Assembly: GCA_947630195.1 (NCBI GenBank)
Contig: CANRGQ010000013.1
Coordinates: forward strand, 1-23,602
DNA length: 23,602 nt
Direction of reading: 5' to 3'
Source: an uncultured Bacilli bacterium
GTDB lineage: Bacteria > Bacillota_I > Bacilli_A > RF39 > UBA660
Each line of letters starts with the position of its first letter. The first letter of the stretch is position 1. The position numbers and the translations under genes were made by a program. Below the pieces are notes generated by a model that saw only the letters and a program-made list of their open reading frames with translations, made no database searches and was not told the origin of the DNA. Shown here one piece after another: positions 7,044-14,493 of the stretch.

Positions 7044-8967
7044 ATAGAAAGTTCATAATACTTTGCGAAATATAGCGAGTTATATATACTTTACTATAAT
7101 TATATTCTTTCGAAACATAAATATTGGGGGCTAAAACTACGACACTATACTTGGGATTATCATAAGGAGCAAAGCCCACAAAGGCAATGGAAGTTGTTTT
7201 GGTATCCATCACGCCATCGTTATTCGTATCGATAAATGTTTCACTTGTTCCTGTTTTACCCGCCGGATTATATTCACTTTTAATATAACTTCTCGCTGTC
7301 CCACTAGTGGTAGCTAAATGCATCGCTTCTTTTAATCTTTCTAAATAAACATTATCTAGACTAACATTATTTAAAACGGTATAATCATTTTGGAAAATAG
7401 TAGCATTGGCATTTTTAATTTCTTTCATTAACTGCGGTTTTCTTCTTGTCCCACTACTGGCAATCGTATTAACATATTGGAATAATTCCATTGGGGTATA
7501 AGTGTCATATTGGCCAATACTTAAATTAAGAAGTAAATCACTCGAGGTTAAAGCCCCTTTAATACCTGTTTTTTCGTTAGGTAAATCAATTCCCGTTAGA
7601 TTTCCTAAACCATATTCTTTATACATATCCCGGAATTTATTAAAATCATTTTCACTTGTATTTAAAGTCATATTATATTTATATTCTTGATTGGTAAGAC
7701 CTATCGCTATTTTAAATTGATAATAATTACTACTTTTACTTATCGCTGTTAAATCATTAACTTTACCTAAATTTTTATAACTACATTTAATGGGTACTTG
7801 ATGTAGTTTTATACACCCATCTTGCACACTAGTGCCAATATCAATAACCCCATATTTATAACCCGTACTAATCGTCGCCATTTTAACGACACTACCCACC
7901 GTAAAAGAAGAATTAATTAAATTAGTGTTCACACTTTTAAAAGTTTCATCTTCTAAAGAGATTAACTTTTGCCCACTTAAAGCAATAATTTCGCCCGTAT
8001 TGGGATCTCCCACAATACTATAACTTTCACTAAAATAATCAGTATTCTTTCTTTTTTTACCCAAAATAATATTTTCTCTTAAAATACTTTCTAATTTAAG
8101 TTCAACGTCGATATCAATCGATAAGACTAAATCATTCCCATTCTTAGCTTCTTTTATCACTTTTAATGTATTATCGCTATTAACTTCATATAATTCTTTT
8201 TCCCCTTTTAAATAATCTTCATATTCTTTTTCTAAATAACTTAAACCGACTATATCATTTAAATTATACCCTTTTTTTAAATATTCTTCTTTTTCTTCTT
8301 CAGGGATTCTCCCAATAGAACCAAATAAATCTTTTAAGGTATCCCCGTAATTATAGACTCTTTCCCAAGTAAGTTCCGTACTTACCCCTTCAATATTTTT
8401 ATCCACTAAAGTACTATATTCTAAATCACTGATATTTTTAGAAATTATCTTTTTAGCATAAGAATAACCTTTATTCATTAAATCATAGATAGTCGCGGTC
8501 TTCTTCTCTATTTCCTCTAAATTATTAATATCTTCATCTTTTACTCTTTCTAATTTTAAATTTTCAATATCTTTACTGGTAATTTTGCGCATCTTTAACT
8601 TTTCGTACTCTTCTTCAGTTATTAAATCATCTCCGTTATTATGGGTAAGTAACCAATATTTCTTTAAGACATTTTCATTAATGGATATATCAATAATACT
8701 AGCAAGTTCTTTAGCTATTTCTAATTCTTTTTGGACAGTTACACCTTTTAATTTGGTATAAAATAAAGTTTTAACTCCCATGTTATCCACTAAAATTTTG
8801 CCATTCCGATCTAAAATTCTTCCTCTTGGAGCACTTTCCCCATAAACATAATTTATGGTTTTATCTTCCAATTTTTTTACACTTTCTTCATGATTATTTA
8901 AATTTAAATAAACCATTCTTCCTAAAAGAATTAAAAAGATAATTGTTATTCCTAAATATTTTTTCAT
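7030..8967 (-). CDS. Class B penicillin-binding protein (PBP2b/PbpA-like transpeptidase)
   Basis: 645 residues from the chosen start. One N-terminal membrane anchor (residues about 4-22) is followed by the dimerisation domain (APRGRILDRNGKILV) and the transpeptidase domain. All three active-site motifs are present: SVVK (Ser359, Lys362), SSN (412-414) and KTGT (571-574). The SVVK/MATISTGY context resembles pneumococcal PBP2b more than the PGSTFK type, although the usual Pro before Gly-Ser is Val here. It cross-links peptidoglycan on the outer face of the membrane, probably in elongation with a RodA-type polymerase (inferred). An upstream in-frame extension begins 10 codons earlier, but only the ATG at 8965-8967 has a Shine-Dalgarno (GGTGG, 5 nt away). 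It is divergent from the small gene at 9052. Confidence 0.93.
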   Translation of the reverse strand: MKKYLGITIIFLILLGRMVYLNLNNHEESVKKLEDKTINYVYGESAPRGRILDRNGKILVDNMGVKTLFYTKLKGVTVQKELEIAKELASIIDISINENVLKKYWLLTHNNGDDLITEEEYEKLKMRKITSKDIENLKLERVKDEDINNLEEIEKKTATIYDLMNKGYSYAKKIISKNISDLEYSTLVDKNIEGVSTELTWERVYNYGDTLKDLFGSIGRIPEEEKEEYLKKGYNLNDIVGLSYLEKEYEDYLKGEKELYEVNSDNTLKVIKEAKNGNDLVLSIDIDVELKLESILRENIILGKKRKNTDYFSESYSIVGDPNTGEIIALSGQKLISLEDETFKSVNTNLINSSFTVGSVVKMATISTGYKYGVIDIGTSVQDGCIKLHQVPIKCSYKNLGKVNDLTAISKSSNYYQFKIAIGLTNQEYKYNMTLNTSENDFNKFRDMYKEYGLGNLTGIDLPNEKTGIKGALTSSDLLLNLSIGQYDTYTPMELFQYVNTIASSGTRRKPQLMKEIKNANATIFQNDYTVLNNVSLDNVYLERLKEAMHLATTSGTARSYIKSEYNPAGKTGTSETFIDTNNDGVMDTKTTSIAFVGFAPYDNPKYSVVVLAPNIYVSKEYNYSKVYITRYISQSIMNFLFEKE

Positions 8968-9051
8968 AAAATCCACCATTATTAGTATGGTAAACAAGAT
9001 ATAATGTATTCATTTTTAAATAAATACATAAAATATAACAGGTGAATAATT

Positions 9052-9312
9052 ATGTTTAATATAATAGAAAGATATATAAGTAAAATAACTAAAGAAGATG
9101 TGAATAATTTTGCCATTTCTAAAAATATTACTTTATCGGAAAGTGAACTGGACTTTACTTATGAATTTTTAAAAAAGAATGCCCTAGAGGCTTTAAAAAA
9201 TCCTCGTCTTTTTGATATAAATCGTTATCAAAATCATTACACAAAAGAAAACTTTAACAAAATCGTTAAAGTTTATGAAGAATATAGTTCCCTTTACAGT
9301 CGTTATTTATAA
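9052..9312 (+). CDS. DUF2624-like small protein next to nfo
   Basis: 86 residues, soluble, mostly helical, no membrane segment. It resembles the small DUF2624/YqfT family of Bacillus: an N-terminal helix, KITKEDVNNFAI, then an ITLSESELDFTYEFLK helix, an N-P-R-L-F-D turn and a long C-terminal helix. The resemblance is by pattern and by place: in Bacillus subtilis the corresponding gene is a neighbour of nfo (yqfS). Function unknown. The start is supported by AGGTGA 8 nt upstream. Its last 10 nt overlap the end of the convergent nfo gene, and the nfo terminator lies inside its coding sequence. A TATAAT at 9000-9005 could be its -10, but no good -35 is visible. Confidence 0.6.
   Translation: MFNIIERYISKITKEDVNNFAISKNITLSESELDFTYEFLKKNALEALKNPRLFDINRYQNHYTKENFNKIVKVYEEYSSLYSRYL
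9241..9274 (-). terminator. Terminator of nfo, inside the convergent small gene
   Basis: Minus strand: 10-bp perfect stem (9265-9274 with 9249-9258), 6-nt loop, then TCTTTTG. It begins about 30 nt past the nfo stop and lies wholly within the coding sequence of the 9052-9312 gene on the other strand. Confidence 0.75.
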
Positions 9313-10205
9313 TATTCTCTTACCTCTTCAATTAAATTAGGATTAAATTCCCCACTTTTAATCATTGCAATTTCTTGTTTATAAGGAGGATAAACTAATT
9401 CTTTTTCATTATCATTTTTACTTATATACGGTGTTTCTAAAATTTTAGGAACATCTTTTAATTTTTCATTATTTATTATTTTTAAAAGATTTTCAAAACC
9501 AATGGTGCCATACCCAATGTTAGCATGGCGATCTTTATGCGCCCCTCTTTCATTTTTACTATCATTTACATGAATACATTTTATTTTATCTAAAGGGATA
9601 ATTTTGGCAAAACTATCTAAAAACAAATCAAAATTGCTCATATCATAACCGGCATCATTTAAATGGCAAGTGTCAAGACAAACACCAATATTGGAAGATT
9701 TAACACCATCTAAAATGGTTTTAACTTCTTCAATCGTTTTTCCACATTCGCTACCTTTCCCCGCCATCGTTTCTAAAATAATCATACATTTATCATCATC
9801 ACTAATAATGTAATTTAAAGCCTCAATTATATTATTTATCCCTTCTTCAGTGGTATATTTCACACTACTTCCGGGATGTAAAACAATATATTTAATCCCT
9901 AATTCTTCACATCTTTTAATTTCATTTTTTAAAAAACTAATCGAAAAATTCCAAGCATCTTCTTTTTCTTTATTGGCTAAATTAACAATATAAGGAGCAT
10001 GACAAATAACATTATCCATACTGATATTATTTTCTTGCATTAATTTTTTGGCCTCACTCGTTAAATTATTATCTATTTTACTTCTAAAAGTATTTTGGGG
10101 AGCCCCGGTATATAACATAAAGGCATTGGCTCCATAACTTAAAGACTCTTTTAAGCTTCCTAATATTTGGGCGCTTCCAAATCTAACATGACTACCTATT
10201 ATCAC
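9303..10205 (-). CDS. nfo: Endonuclease IV (AP endonuclease)
   Basis: 300 residues, a TIM barrel of the usual length. All nine zinc ligands of the family are visible: His69 (CHAPY), His110 (LHPG), Glu145 (LETMAGKG), Asp178 and His181 (CLDTCH), His212 (HVND), Asp225 and His227 (KDRHANIGYG) and Glu257 (LETP). It cuts the DNA backbone 5' of abasic sites in base-excision repair. The start codon is GTG (10203-10205); the next ATG would remove the conserved IGSHV strand, so GTG is needed. Its Shine-Dalgarno is weak. It lies just after the nusG terminator and converges on the small gene at 9052 with a 10-nt overlap. Confidence 0.97.
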   Translation of the reverse strand: MIIGSHVRFGSAQILGSLKESLSYGANAFMLYTGAPQNTFRSKIDNNLTSEAKKLMQENNISMDNVICHAPYIVNLANKEKEDAWNFSISFLKNEIKRCEELGIKYIVLHPGSSVKYTTEEGINNIIEALNYIISDDDKCMIILETMAGKGSECGKTIEEVKTILDGVKSSNIGVCLDTCHLNDAGYDMSNFDLFLDSFAKIIPLDKIKCIHVNDSKNERGAHKDRHANIGYGTIGFENLLKIINNEKLKDVPKILETPYISKNDNEKELVYPPYKQEIAMIKSGEFNPNLIEEVREYYK

Positions 10206-10257
10206 TTTATCACTGCTTTCTTACTTAATTATAAACTTTTTTATTCCTTTTGTAAAA

Positions 10258-10291
10258 AGAAAAAAGTTAGTAAATTAATTTTTACTAACTT
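10258..10291 (-). terminator. Terminator of secE-nusG
   Basis: Minus strand: 11-bp perfect stem AAGTTAGTAAA / TTTACTAACTT (10281-10291 with 10264-10274), 6-nt loop that includes part of the nusG stop, then TTTTTTC. The hairpin overlaps the last nusG codons. Confidence 0.92.
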
Positions 10292-10808
10292 GGAATAATT
10301 CAACATCAACACTTGTTTCTTGACCAAATAAGTCAATAATGATGTTAAGACGATTATTTTCGGTATCAATATTATCAACTTTACCCATCATTCCTTTGAA
10401 TGGTCCATCAACAATACTTACAGAATCACCAACATGTAGGTCATCTTCCACATTAACTCTACTCATACCCATATTAACTAAAATACGGTCAATTTCTTGA
10501 GGAAGTAATGGGGTTGGTTTAGCCCCTTTACCACTAGAACCAATAAATCCGGTAACTCCTGGGGTATTTCTCACGATATACCAAGCTTCATCAGACATAA
10601 TCATTTCCACTAAAATGTAGCCGGGAAACATTTTTTTAACTTTTTCTTTCTTGACACCATCTTTAACTTCTACTTCTTTAGTTTCGGGAATAACAATACG
10701 GAAAATATAATCTTGCATTCCCATAGATTCTATTTTAGCCTCTAATTTTTCTTTAACTTTACTTTCGTGTCCGGAATAAGTATTAACTACATACCATTCT
10801 TTTTCCAT
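10275..10808 (-). CDS. nusG: Transcription termination/antitermination factor NusG
   Basis: 177 residues, the standard bacterial length. The NGN domain starts EWYVVNTYSGHESKVKEKLE and includes MFPGYILVEM and VRNTPGVTGFIG. The C-terminal KOW domain has VGDSVSIVDGPFKGMMGKVDNID. NusG binds the RNA polymerase clamp; in Firmicutes it promotes pausing and couples to partners through KOW. The ATG overlaps the secE stop by one base (TAATG), so translation is coupled; an own Shine-Dalgarno is poor. Transcription ends at the hairpin over its 3' end. Confidence 0.97.
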   Translation of the reverse strand: MEKEWYVVNTYSGHESKVKEKLEAKIESMGMQDYIFRIVIPETKEVEVKDGVKKEKVKKMFPGYILVEMIMSDEAWYIVRNTPGVTGFIGSSGKGAKPTPLLPQEIDRILVNMGMSRVNVEDDLHVGDSVSIVDGPFKGMMGKVDNIDTENNRLNIIIDLFGQETSVDVELFQVSKN

Positions 10809-11098
10809 TAATTAAACAACCCCTTTATAAATGCTAGTATTAAATTTAAAACTTCAAAGAATGCCACTAAAACAACACAAAAAACAACAGTCGCAATAGT
10901 ATATTTTAAGATTTCTTTAGCTGTAGGCCATTTAACTAGTTTCATTTCTTTTTTAATGCCTTTAGCTAAACTTTCTTTTTTTACCTTTTCTGTTTTCTTC
11001 TTTTTGTCTACTTTTTTACTTTCTGTCTTTTTAACTTTTTTTACATCTTTTTCCTTTTTTTCTTTTGCATCTTTTTTTGCTTTAACTTCTTTAGCCAT
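10808..11098 (-). CDS. secE: Preprotein translocase subunit SecE
   Basis: 96 residues. The first 45 or so are almost entirely Lys, Glu and Val/Ala, a highly basic extension longer than in the minimal Gram-positive SecE (about 60 residues). Then comes the conserved amphipathic stretch IKKEMKLVKWPTAKEILKYT and a single C-terminal membrane helix (about 67-92). SecE clamps SecY in the SecYEG channel. AGGAGGT precedes the ATG by 5-6 nt. It is first in the operon with nusG. The function of the basic tail is unknown; ribosome or lipid contact is only a guess. Confidence 0.95.
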   Translation of the reverse strand: MAKEVKAKKDAKEKKEKDVKKVKKTESKKVDKKKKTEKVKKESLAKGIKKEMKLVKWPTAKEILKYTIATVVFCVVLVAFFEVLNLILAFIKGLFN

Positions 11099-11129
11099 TT
11101 TAACCTCCTAAAAATTTTTTCAATTAAAA

Positions 11130-11179
11130 AACACTTTCGTGTTCATTAATAATATACCATATCTTGCTATTTTATGCAA
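11130..11179 (-). promoter_or_regulatory. Promoter of secE-nusG with a hairpin at the transcript 5' end
   Basis: Minus strand: TTGCAT (11174-11179), 17 nt, TATATT (11151-11156) with an extended TGG. The predicted start is near 11143-11146, directly at a small hairpin AACAC-GAAA-GTGTT (11130-11143) followed by five T. The hairpin could terminate read-through from the gene at 11188 or protect the secE mRNA 5' end. Confidence 0.75.
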
Positions 11180-11187
11180 GGCCTATC

Positions 11188-11412
11188 TTAACGATTTCTT
11201 CCTTGTTGCTTATTTTCATAATGAAGATGTGCTAAAACATCATATTGAGGATCATTCATAATATTACGAATAGAATTAATATAATTAATAACTTGATCTT
11301 TATAAGCAAAACAAGCTGGACTATTAACCATTTCTATCGCCTCTTCTTCGCTTCTTCCTAATGCAATTAAATATTCCTTTAATTCTTCATTAGTAAGTTC
11401 TTTTCCTGCCAT
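11188..11412 (-). CDS. Small helical protein, paralogue A of a tandem pair (unknown family)
   Basis: 74 residues, soluble, no signal or membrane segment; I do not recognise the family. It shares a skeleton with its neighbour at 11478: N-E-E, a Leu-rich helix, G-R-S-E-(x)2-A, S-P about 8 residues later, Y-K, a helix with I/V-N-(x)2-R, then N-D-P-(x)2-D-V-L-(x)2-L. About one third of aligned residues are identical. This copy has an extra Cys (residue 34) and a C-terminal Gln/Arg-rich tail. The ATG has a good GGGAGAAG ribosome site. It has its own promoter at 11439-11467, so it need not be cotranscribed with copy B. An independent function is likely because both copies are intact. Confidence 0.8.
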   Translation of the reverse strand: MAGKELTNEELKEYLIALGRSEEEAIEMVNSPACFAYKDQVINYINSIRNIMNDPQYDVLAHLHYENKQQGRNR

Positions 11413-11438
11413 ATATAACTTCTCCCTTCGAGGAACAT

Positions 11439-11467
11439 ATTTTAATCTAGGAATATTTAATTGTCAA
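11439..11467 (-). promoter_or_regulatory. Promoter of small paralogue A
   Basis: Minus strand: TTGACA (11462-11467), 17 nt, TAAAAT (11439-11444), preceded by GAT. It is nearly identical in its core to the promoter of paralogue B at 11721-11749 (same spacing, same GATTAAAATA at the -10). Confidence 0.8.
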
Positions 11468-11477
11468 TAATTATAGC

Positions 11478-11693
11478 TTAAAATGGTTTTCTTTTAATTT
11501 CCTTAGGATTATTTTGTAAATAAGTTAAAACATCTAAAGTTGGATCATTCTTCTTTACTCTTACATTATTTACAAATTCTTCAATTATACTTTTATAATT
11601 AACTCCTGAAGGACTTGCAAGTATTTTTCTAGCTTTTGCTTCACTTCTTCCAAATAACATTAGAAAAGCTACAGCTTCTTCATTAGATATCAC
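11478..11693 (-). CDS. Small helical protein, paralogue B of a tandem pair (unknown family)
   Basis: 71 residues, soluble, probably all-helical. It shares the G-R-S-E, S-P, Y-K and N-D-P-x-x-D-V-L motifs with the gene at 11188, in the same order and spacing, but has a basic C-terminus (KEIKRKPF). The start is GTG at 11691-11693 with GGAAGTG 5 nt upstream; no better ATG exists and the motif block starts directly after it. It lies 58 nt after ffh and has its own promoter overlapping the end of ffh. Function unknown. Position next to ffh suggests a constitutive, housekeeping-like level of expression, which is only an inference. Confidence 0.8.
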   Translation of the reverse strand: MISNEEAVAFLMLFGRSEAKARKILASPSGVNYKSIIEEFVNNVRVKKNDPTLDVLTYLQNNPKEIKRKPF

Positions 11694-11720
11694 AATTTCA
11701 CTTCCTTTGCGTGAGTTAGT

Positions 11721-11749
11721 ATTTTAATCGTTAAATATTAAAAAGTCAA
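11721..11749 (-). promoter_or_regulatory. Promoter of small paralogue B
   Basis: Minus strand: TTGACT (11744-11749), 17 nt, TAAAAT (11721-11726). It begins just past the ffh stop codon. Confidence 0.8.
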
Positions 11750-11751
11750 TC

Positions 11752-13059
11752 CTAAAATGGCATTTTCATTTTTCCATTACTCATACTTTTCATCATATTC
11801 TTCATCATTTCAAATTGCTTTAAAAGACGATTAACTTCTTCAACACTCCGACCACTTCCTTTAGCAATTCTTTGTTTTCTCGTAGCTTTTAAAACTTCAG
11901 GATGTCTTCTTTCATATGGGGTCATAGATAATATGATGGCTTCAATGTGAGCCATATCTTTAGGATCAATCGAAATATTATTTAAACCCATACTTCTTGC
12001 TTGCGGAAGCATTTTAATAATATTTTCTAAAGGTCCTAATCTTCTTATTTGTTTAAATGTCGTTAAGAAATCTTCTAAGTCAAATGTTCCTTTTTGCATT
12101 TTCCTGGCTTGTTCTTTAGCTTCATCTTCGGAAACTATTCCTTCAACTTTTTCCGCAATCGATAGGATGTCGCCCATATCTAAAATTCTTTCCGCCATTC
12201 TTTCCGGATAGAATTCACTTAAACCATCCATTTTTTCGGAGTCTCCAACAAATTTAATTGGGACATTGGTAAGATGCCTTAAAGATAGGGCTACTCCACC
12301 TTTGGTATCACCATCCATTTTCGTTAAAATGCATCCTGTTAAACTTAAAGCATCATTAAATCCCGTAATAACATTAATGGCATCTTGTCCCATCATGGCA
12401 TCAATAACTAAAATTATTTCATTTAATTTAACATTTGATGAAATATTTTTTAATTCTTCCATTAATTCTTCATCAATTTGCAAACGACCAGCTGTGTCTA
12501 CAATAACATAATCTAAGTTATTCTCTTTCGCATAATTTATCCCATCATTAACAATTTCTAAAACATCTTTTTTATCTTCTTTAAAGATAGGTATGTTTAA
12601 AGAGGACGCAATATCTTCAAGTTGTTTTATCGCTGCCGGACGATAAATATCCCCCGCAATTAAAAGAGGCTTCCGGTTATATTTTTTTCTTAAAAGATTA
12701 GCAAGTTTACCTGCTGTTGTAGTTTTTCCACTACCTTGTAGACCACATAACATAATAACTTCAAATTTTTCCTTAGTATCTAGAGGAACATAATCTCCTC
12801 CAAGTAATGATACTAATTCATCTTTGACAATTTTTATAAATACTTCATCTGGCTTTAGGCTTTTTTCAACTTCCATACCTAAAGCTTTTTCTTTAACAGA
12901 GGCCACAAACTCTTTAACAACCATATAGTTAACATCAGCTTCCAGTAAAGCAAGACGAATTTCCTTCATGGCATCATTAATATTATCTTCAGTTATTTTA
13001 CCTAAACCTCTAATATTTTTAATAGCCTTACTTAATCTATCTCCCATATATTCAAACAT
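11752..13059 (-). CDS. ffh: Signal recognition particle protein Ffh (SRP54)
   Basis: 435 residues. Domain order: N helical bundle (1-85), GTPase G domain with G1 GLQGSGKTTT (106-115), DTAGRLQ and TKMDGDTKGG, then the M domain from about residue 300, rich in Met and ending MMKNMMKSMSNGKMKMPF. The M domain binds SRP RNA and hydrophobic signal sequences emerging from the ribosome. It acts with FtsY, encoded two genes upstream in the same operon. The ATG lies 2 nt after the ylxM stop; AAAAGGAGAA lies over the ylxM end. The stop is TAG. The SRP RNA gene is not in this window. Confidence 0.98.
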   Translation of the reverse strand: MFEYMGDRLSKAIKNIRGLGKITEDNINDAMKEIRLALLEADVNYMVVKEFVASVKEKALGMEVEKSLKPDEVFIKIVKDELVSLLGGDYVPLDTKEKFEVIMLCGLQGSGKTTTAGKLANLLRKKYNRKPLLIAGDIYRPAAIKQLEDIASSLNIPIFKEDKKDVLEIVNDGINYAKENNLDYVIVDTAGRLQIDEELMEELKNISSNVKLNEIILVIDAMMGQDAINVITGFNDALSLTGCILTKMDGDTKGGVALSLRHLTNVPIKFVGDSEKMDGLSEFYPERMAERILDMGDILSIAEKVEGIVSEDEAKEQARKMQKGTFDLEDFLTTFKQIRRLGPLENIIKMLPQARSMGLNNISIDPKDMAHIEAIILSMTPYERRHPEVLKATRKQRIAKGSGRSVEEVNRLLKQFEMMKNMMKSMSNGKMKMPF

Positions 13060-13061
13060 AA

Positions 13062-13364
13062 CTATTCTCCTTTTAGTATTTCTTCGATACCTTTTTTTAC
13101 TTTATTAATATCCTCTAATTTTAGTAAATTATTTAATTTTTCATTCTTTTCAAATATTTTTAAAGCACTTTCATATTTATCTAATTTATTCTCCACATTT
13201 TTAATAATAACTCCTACTCTTGATTTAGAAATATGTTTTAAATCGGCAATTTCTTGCATGGTCATATCATTACCATAGTAATTATCAAATACTTCTTTAT
13301 TATTATCATTTAGTAAATCTTTATATATTAAATATAAAGCATTATAATATAAAAACTTTTCCAT
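13062..13364 (-). CDS. ylxM: YlxM/p13-like SRP-associated HTH protein (UPF0122)
   Basis: 100 residues. An N-terminal helix YNALYLIYKDLL precedes a sigma-factor-like helix-turn-helix, MTMQEIADLKHISKSRVGVIIKNVENKL (about 34-61), the hallmark of the YlxM family. In streptococci YlxM associates with SRP and tunes Ffh/FtsY GTPase activity; the fold looks like a DNA-binding domain but regulation of DNA is unproven. The position between ftsY and ffh, with a one-base overlap (TAATG) with ftsY and 2 nt before ffh, fits this family exactly. Confidence 0.93.
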   Translation of the reverse strand: MEKFLYYNALYLIYKDLLNDNNKEVFDNYYGNDMTMQEIADLKHISKSRVGVIIKNVENKLDKYESALKIFEKNEKLNNLLKLEDINKVKKGIEEILKGE

Positions 13365-14356
13365 TATACCATATCCTTAAATAAACCATATATATAATTT
13401 TCAATATCAAATGGTTTTAAATCGGTCATTTTTTCTCCTAAACCAATGAATTTAACTGGTAAATTAACTTCTTCTTTAATGGCTAAAACAATTCCCCCTT
13501 TAGCAGTACCATCTAATTTAGTTAAAACGATTCCTGTAATATTCGTAATTTCTTTGAAGGCTTTAGCTTGCATTATACCATTTTGCCCTGTCGCGGCATC
13601 AATTACAAGTAATGTTTCTTGTGGAGCCCCTTCTATATGGGTACTAATAACTTTATTAATTTTCTCAAGTTCTTTCATCAAATTAACTTTGTTTTGAAGT
13701 CTTCCCGCCGTATCAATTAAAACAATATCCACATCTTTTTCTTTGGCTTCCACTAGTCCATCATAAATAACACTAGCGGGGTCACTTCCCTCTTTCCCAT
13801 AGAATAAAGAGTTAGTTCTTTTTGCCCAAATTTCTAGTTGATTAACAGCTCCTGCTCTAAAGGTATCGCCCGCAATTAGCATCACTTTTTTGCCTTCCGT
13901 TACATATTTATGAGCAAGTTTCGCAATAGTAGTTGTTTTACCAACTCCATTTACTCCGACCATTAAAATAACCGTTGGCCCATTGTCATTCATTTTAATT
14001 TTATCGGATAAACTTTCACCTTCCACATATATTATTAATAACTCATCCACAATAACTTCTTTTAAATAAGCAGTATCCGTGATATTTTCATGTTTAACTC
14101 TATCTCTTAGCTTATCCATAAATTTCATAACCGTATTAACCCCAATATCGGCCATAATTAAAATACTTTCTAATTCTTCAAAATACTCTTCCGATACTTT
14201 GGTATATTTAATTCCTAAAATATTTAATTTGGAAACAAATTCTTCTCTCGTCTTTTTTAAACCTTCTTCATAATTTTTTATTTCTTCTTTTTCTTCTTTA
14301 TCTACTACTTCTTCTTTTTTACTAACTAAATTTTTTAATTTATTAAATAAACCCAT
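13364..14356 (-). CDS. ftsY: SRP receptor FtsY
   Basis: 330 residues from the chosen start. A short acidic/basic A region (KKEEVVDKEEKEEI) replaces the long acidic domain of proteobacteria, then the N domain and the G domain with G1 GVNGVGKTTT (134-143), DTAGRLQNK and TKLDGTAKGG. It docks the ribosome-Ffh complex at the membrane and SecYEG. An in-frame ATG 12 codons upstream exists, but the ATG at 14354-14356 (MGLFNKLKN) has AGAGGTGA a few bases upstream and the normal family N-terminus. It is first in the operon ftsY-ylxM-ffh and divergent from rnjA. Confidence 0.96.
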   Translation of the reverse strand: MGLFNKLKNLVSKKEEVVDKEEKEEIKNYEEGLKKTREEFVSKLNILGIKYTKVSEEYFEELESILIMADIGVNTVMKFMDKLRDRVKHENITDTAYLKEVIVDELLIIYVEGESLSDKIKMNDNGPTVILMVGVNGVGKTTTIAKLAHKYVTEGKKVMLIAGDTFRAGAVNQLEIWAKRTNSLFYGKEGSDPASVIYDGLVEAKEKDVDIVLIDTAGRLQNKVNLMKELEKINKVISTHIEGAPQETLLVIDAATGQNGIMQAKAFKEITNITGIVLTKLDGTAKGGIVLAIKEEVNLPVKFIGLGEKMTDLKPFDIENYIYGLFKDMV

Positions 14357-14372
14357 AAATATCACCTCTTTA

Positions 14373-14401
14373 ATCATATCAAAATTTGACATTATTTAAA
14401 A
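14373..14401 (-). promoter_or_regulatory. Promoter of ftsY-ylxM-ffh
   Basis: Minus strand: extended -10 TGATATGAT (hexamer 14373-14378) with a weak TTTTAA (14396-14401) at 17 nt. It supports the internal start at 14356, because a start at 14392 would lie upstream of this transcript. Confidence 0.5.
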
Positions 14402-14419
14402 CTGTTTTTACATAAATAG

Positions 14420-14448
14420 TAGACATTTTTCTTAAATTAGGGTATAAT
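14420..14448 (+). promoter_or_regulatory. Promoter of rnjA
   Basis: TAGACA (14420-14425), 17 nt, TATAAT (14443-14448), followed about 45 nt later by the AGAGGG ribosome site (14483-14488) of rnjA. Confidence 0.8.
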
Positions 14449-14493
14449 TATTAGCAGTTAAAGAACTTTTTTATTTTAAGAAAGAGGGAAATT

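Noticed and set aside
8968..8997. Upstream start of the PBP gene (10 codons longer)
   Set aside because: No ribosome site there, whereas GGTGG stands 5 nt before the internal ATG, and the membrane anchor starts normally at MKKYLG.
14357..14392. Upstream start of ftsY (12 codons longer)
   Set aside because: It would use the ribosome-site region AGAGGTGA as codons and lies around the predicted promoter; MGLFNKLKN is the usual family N-terminus.
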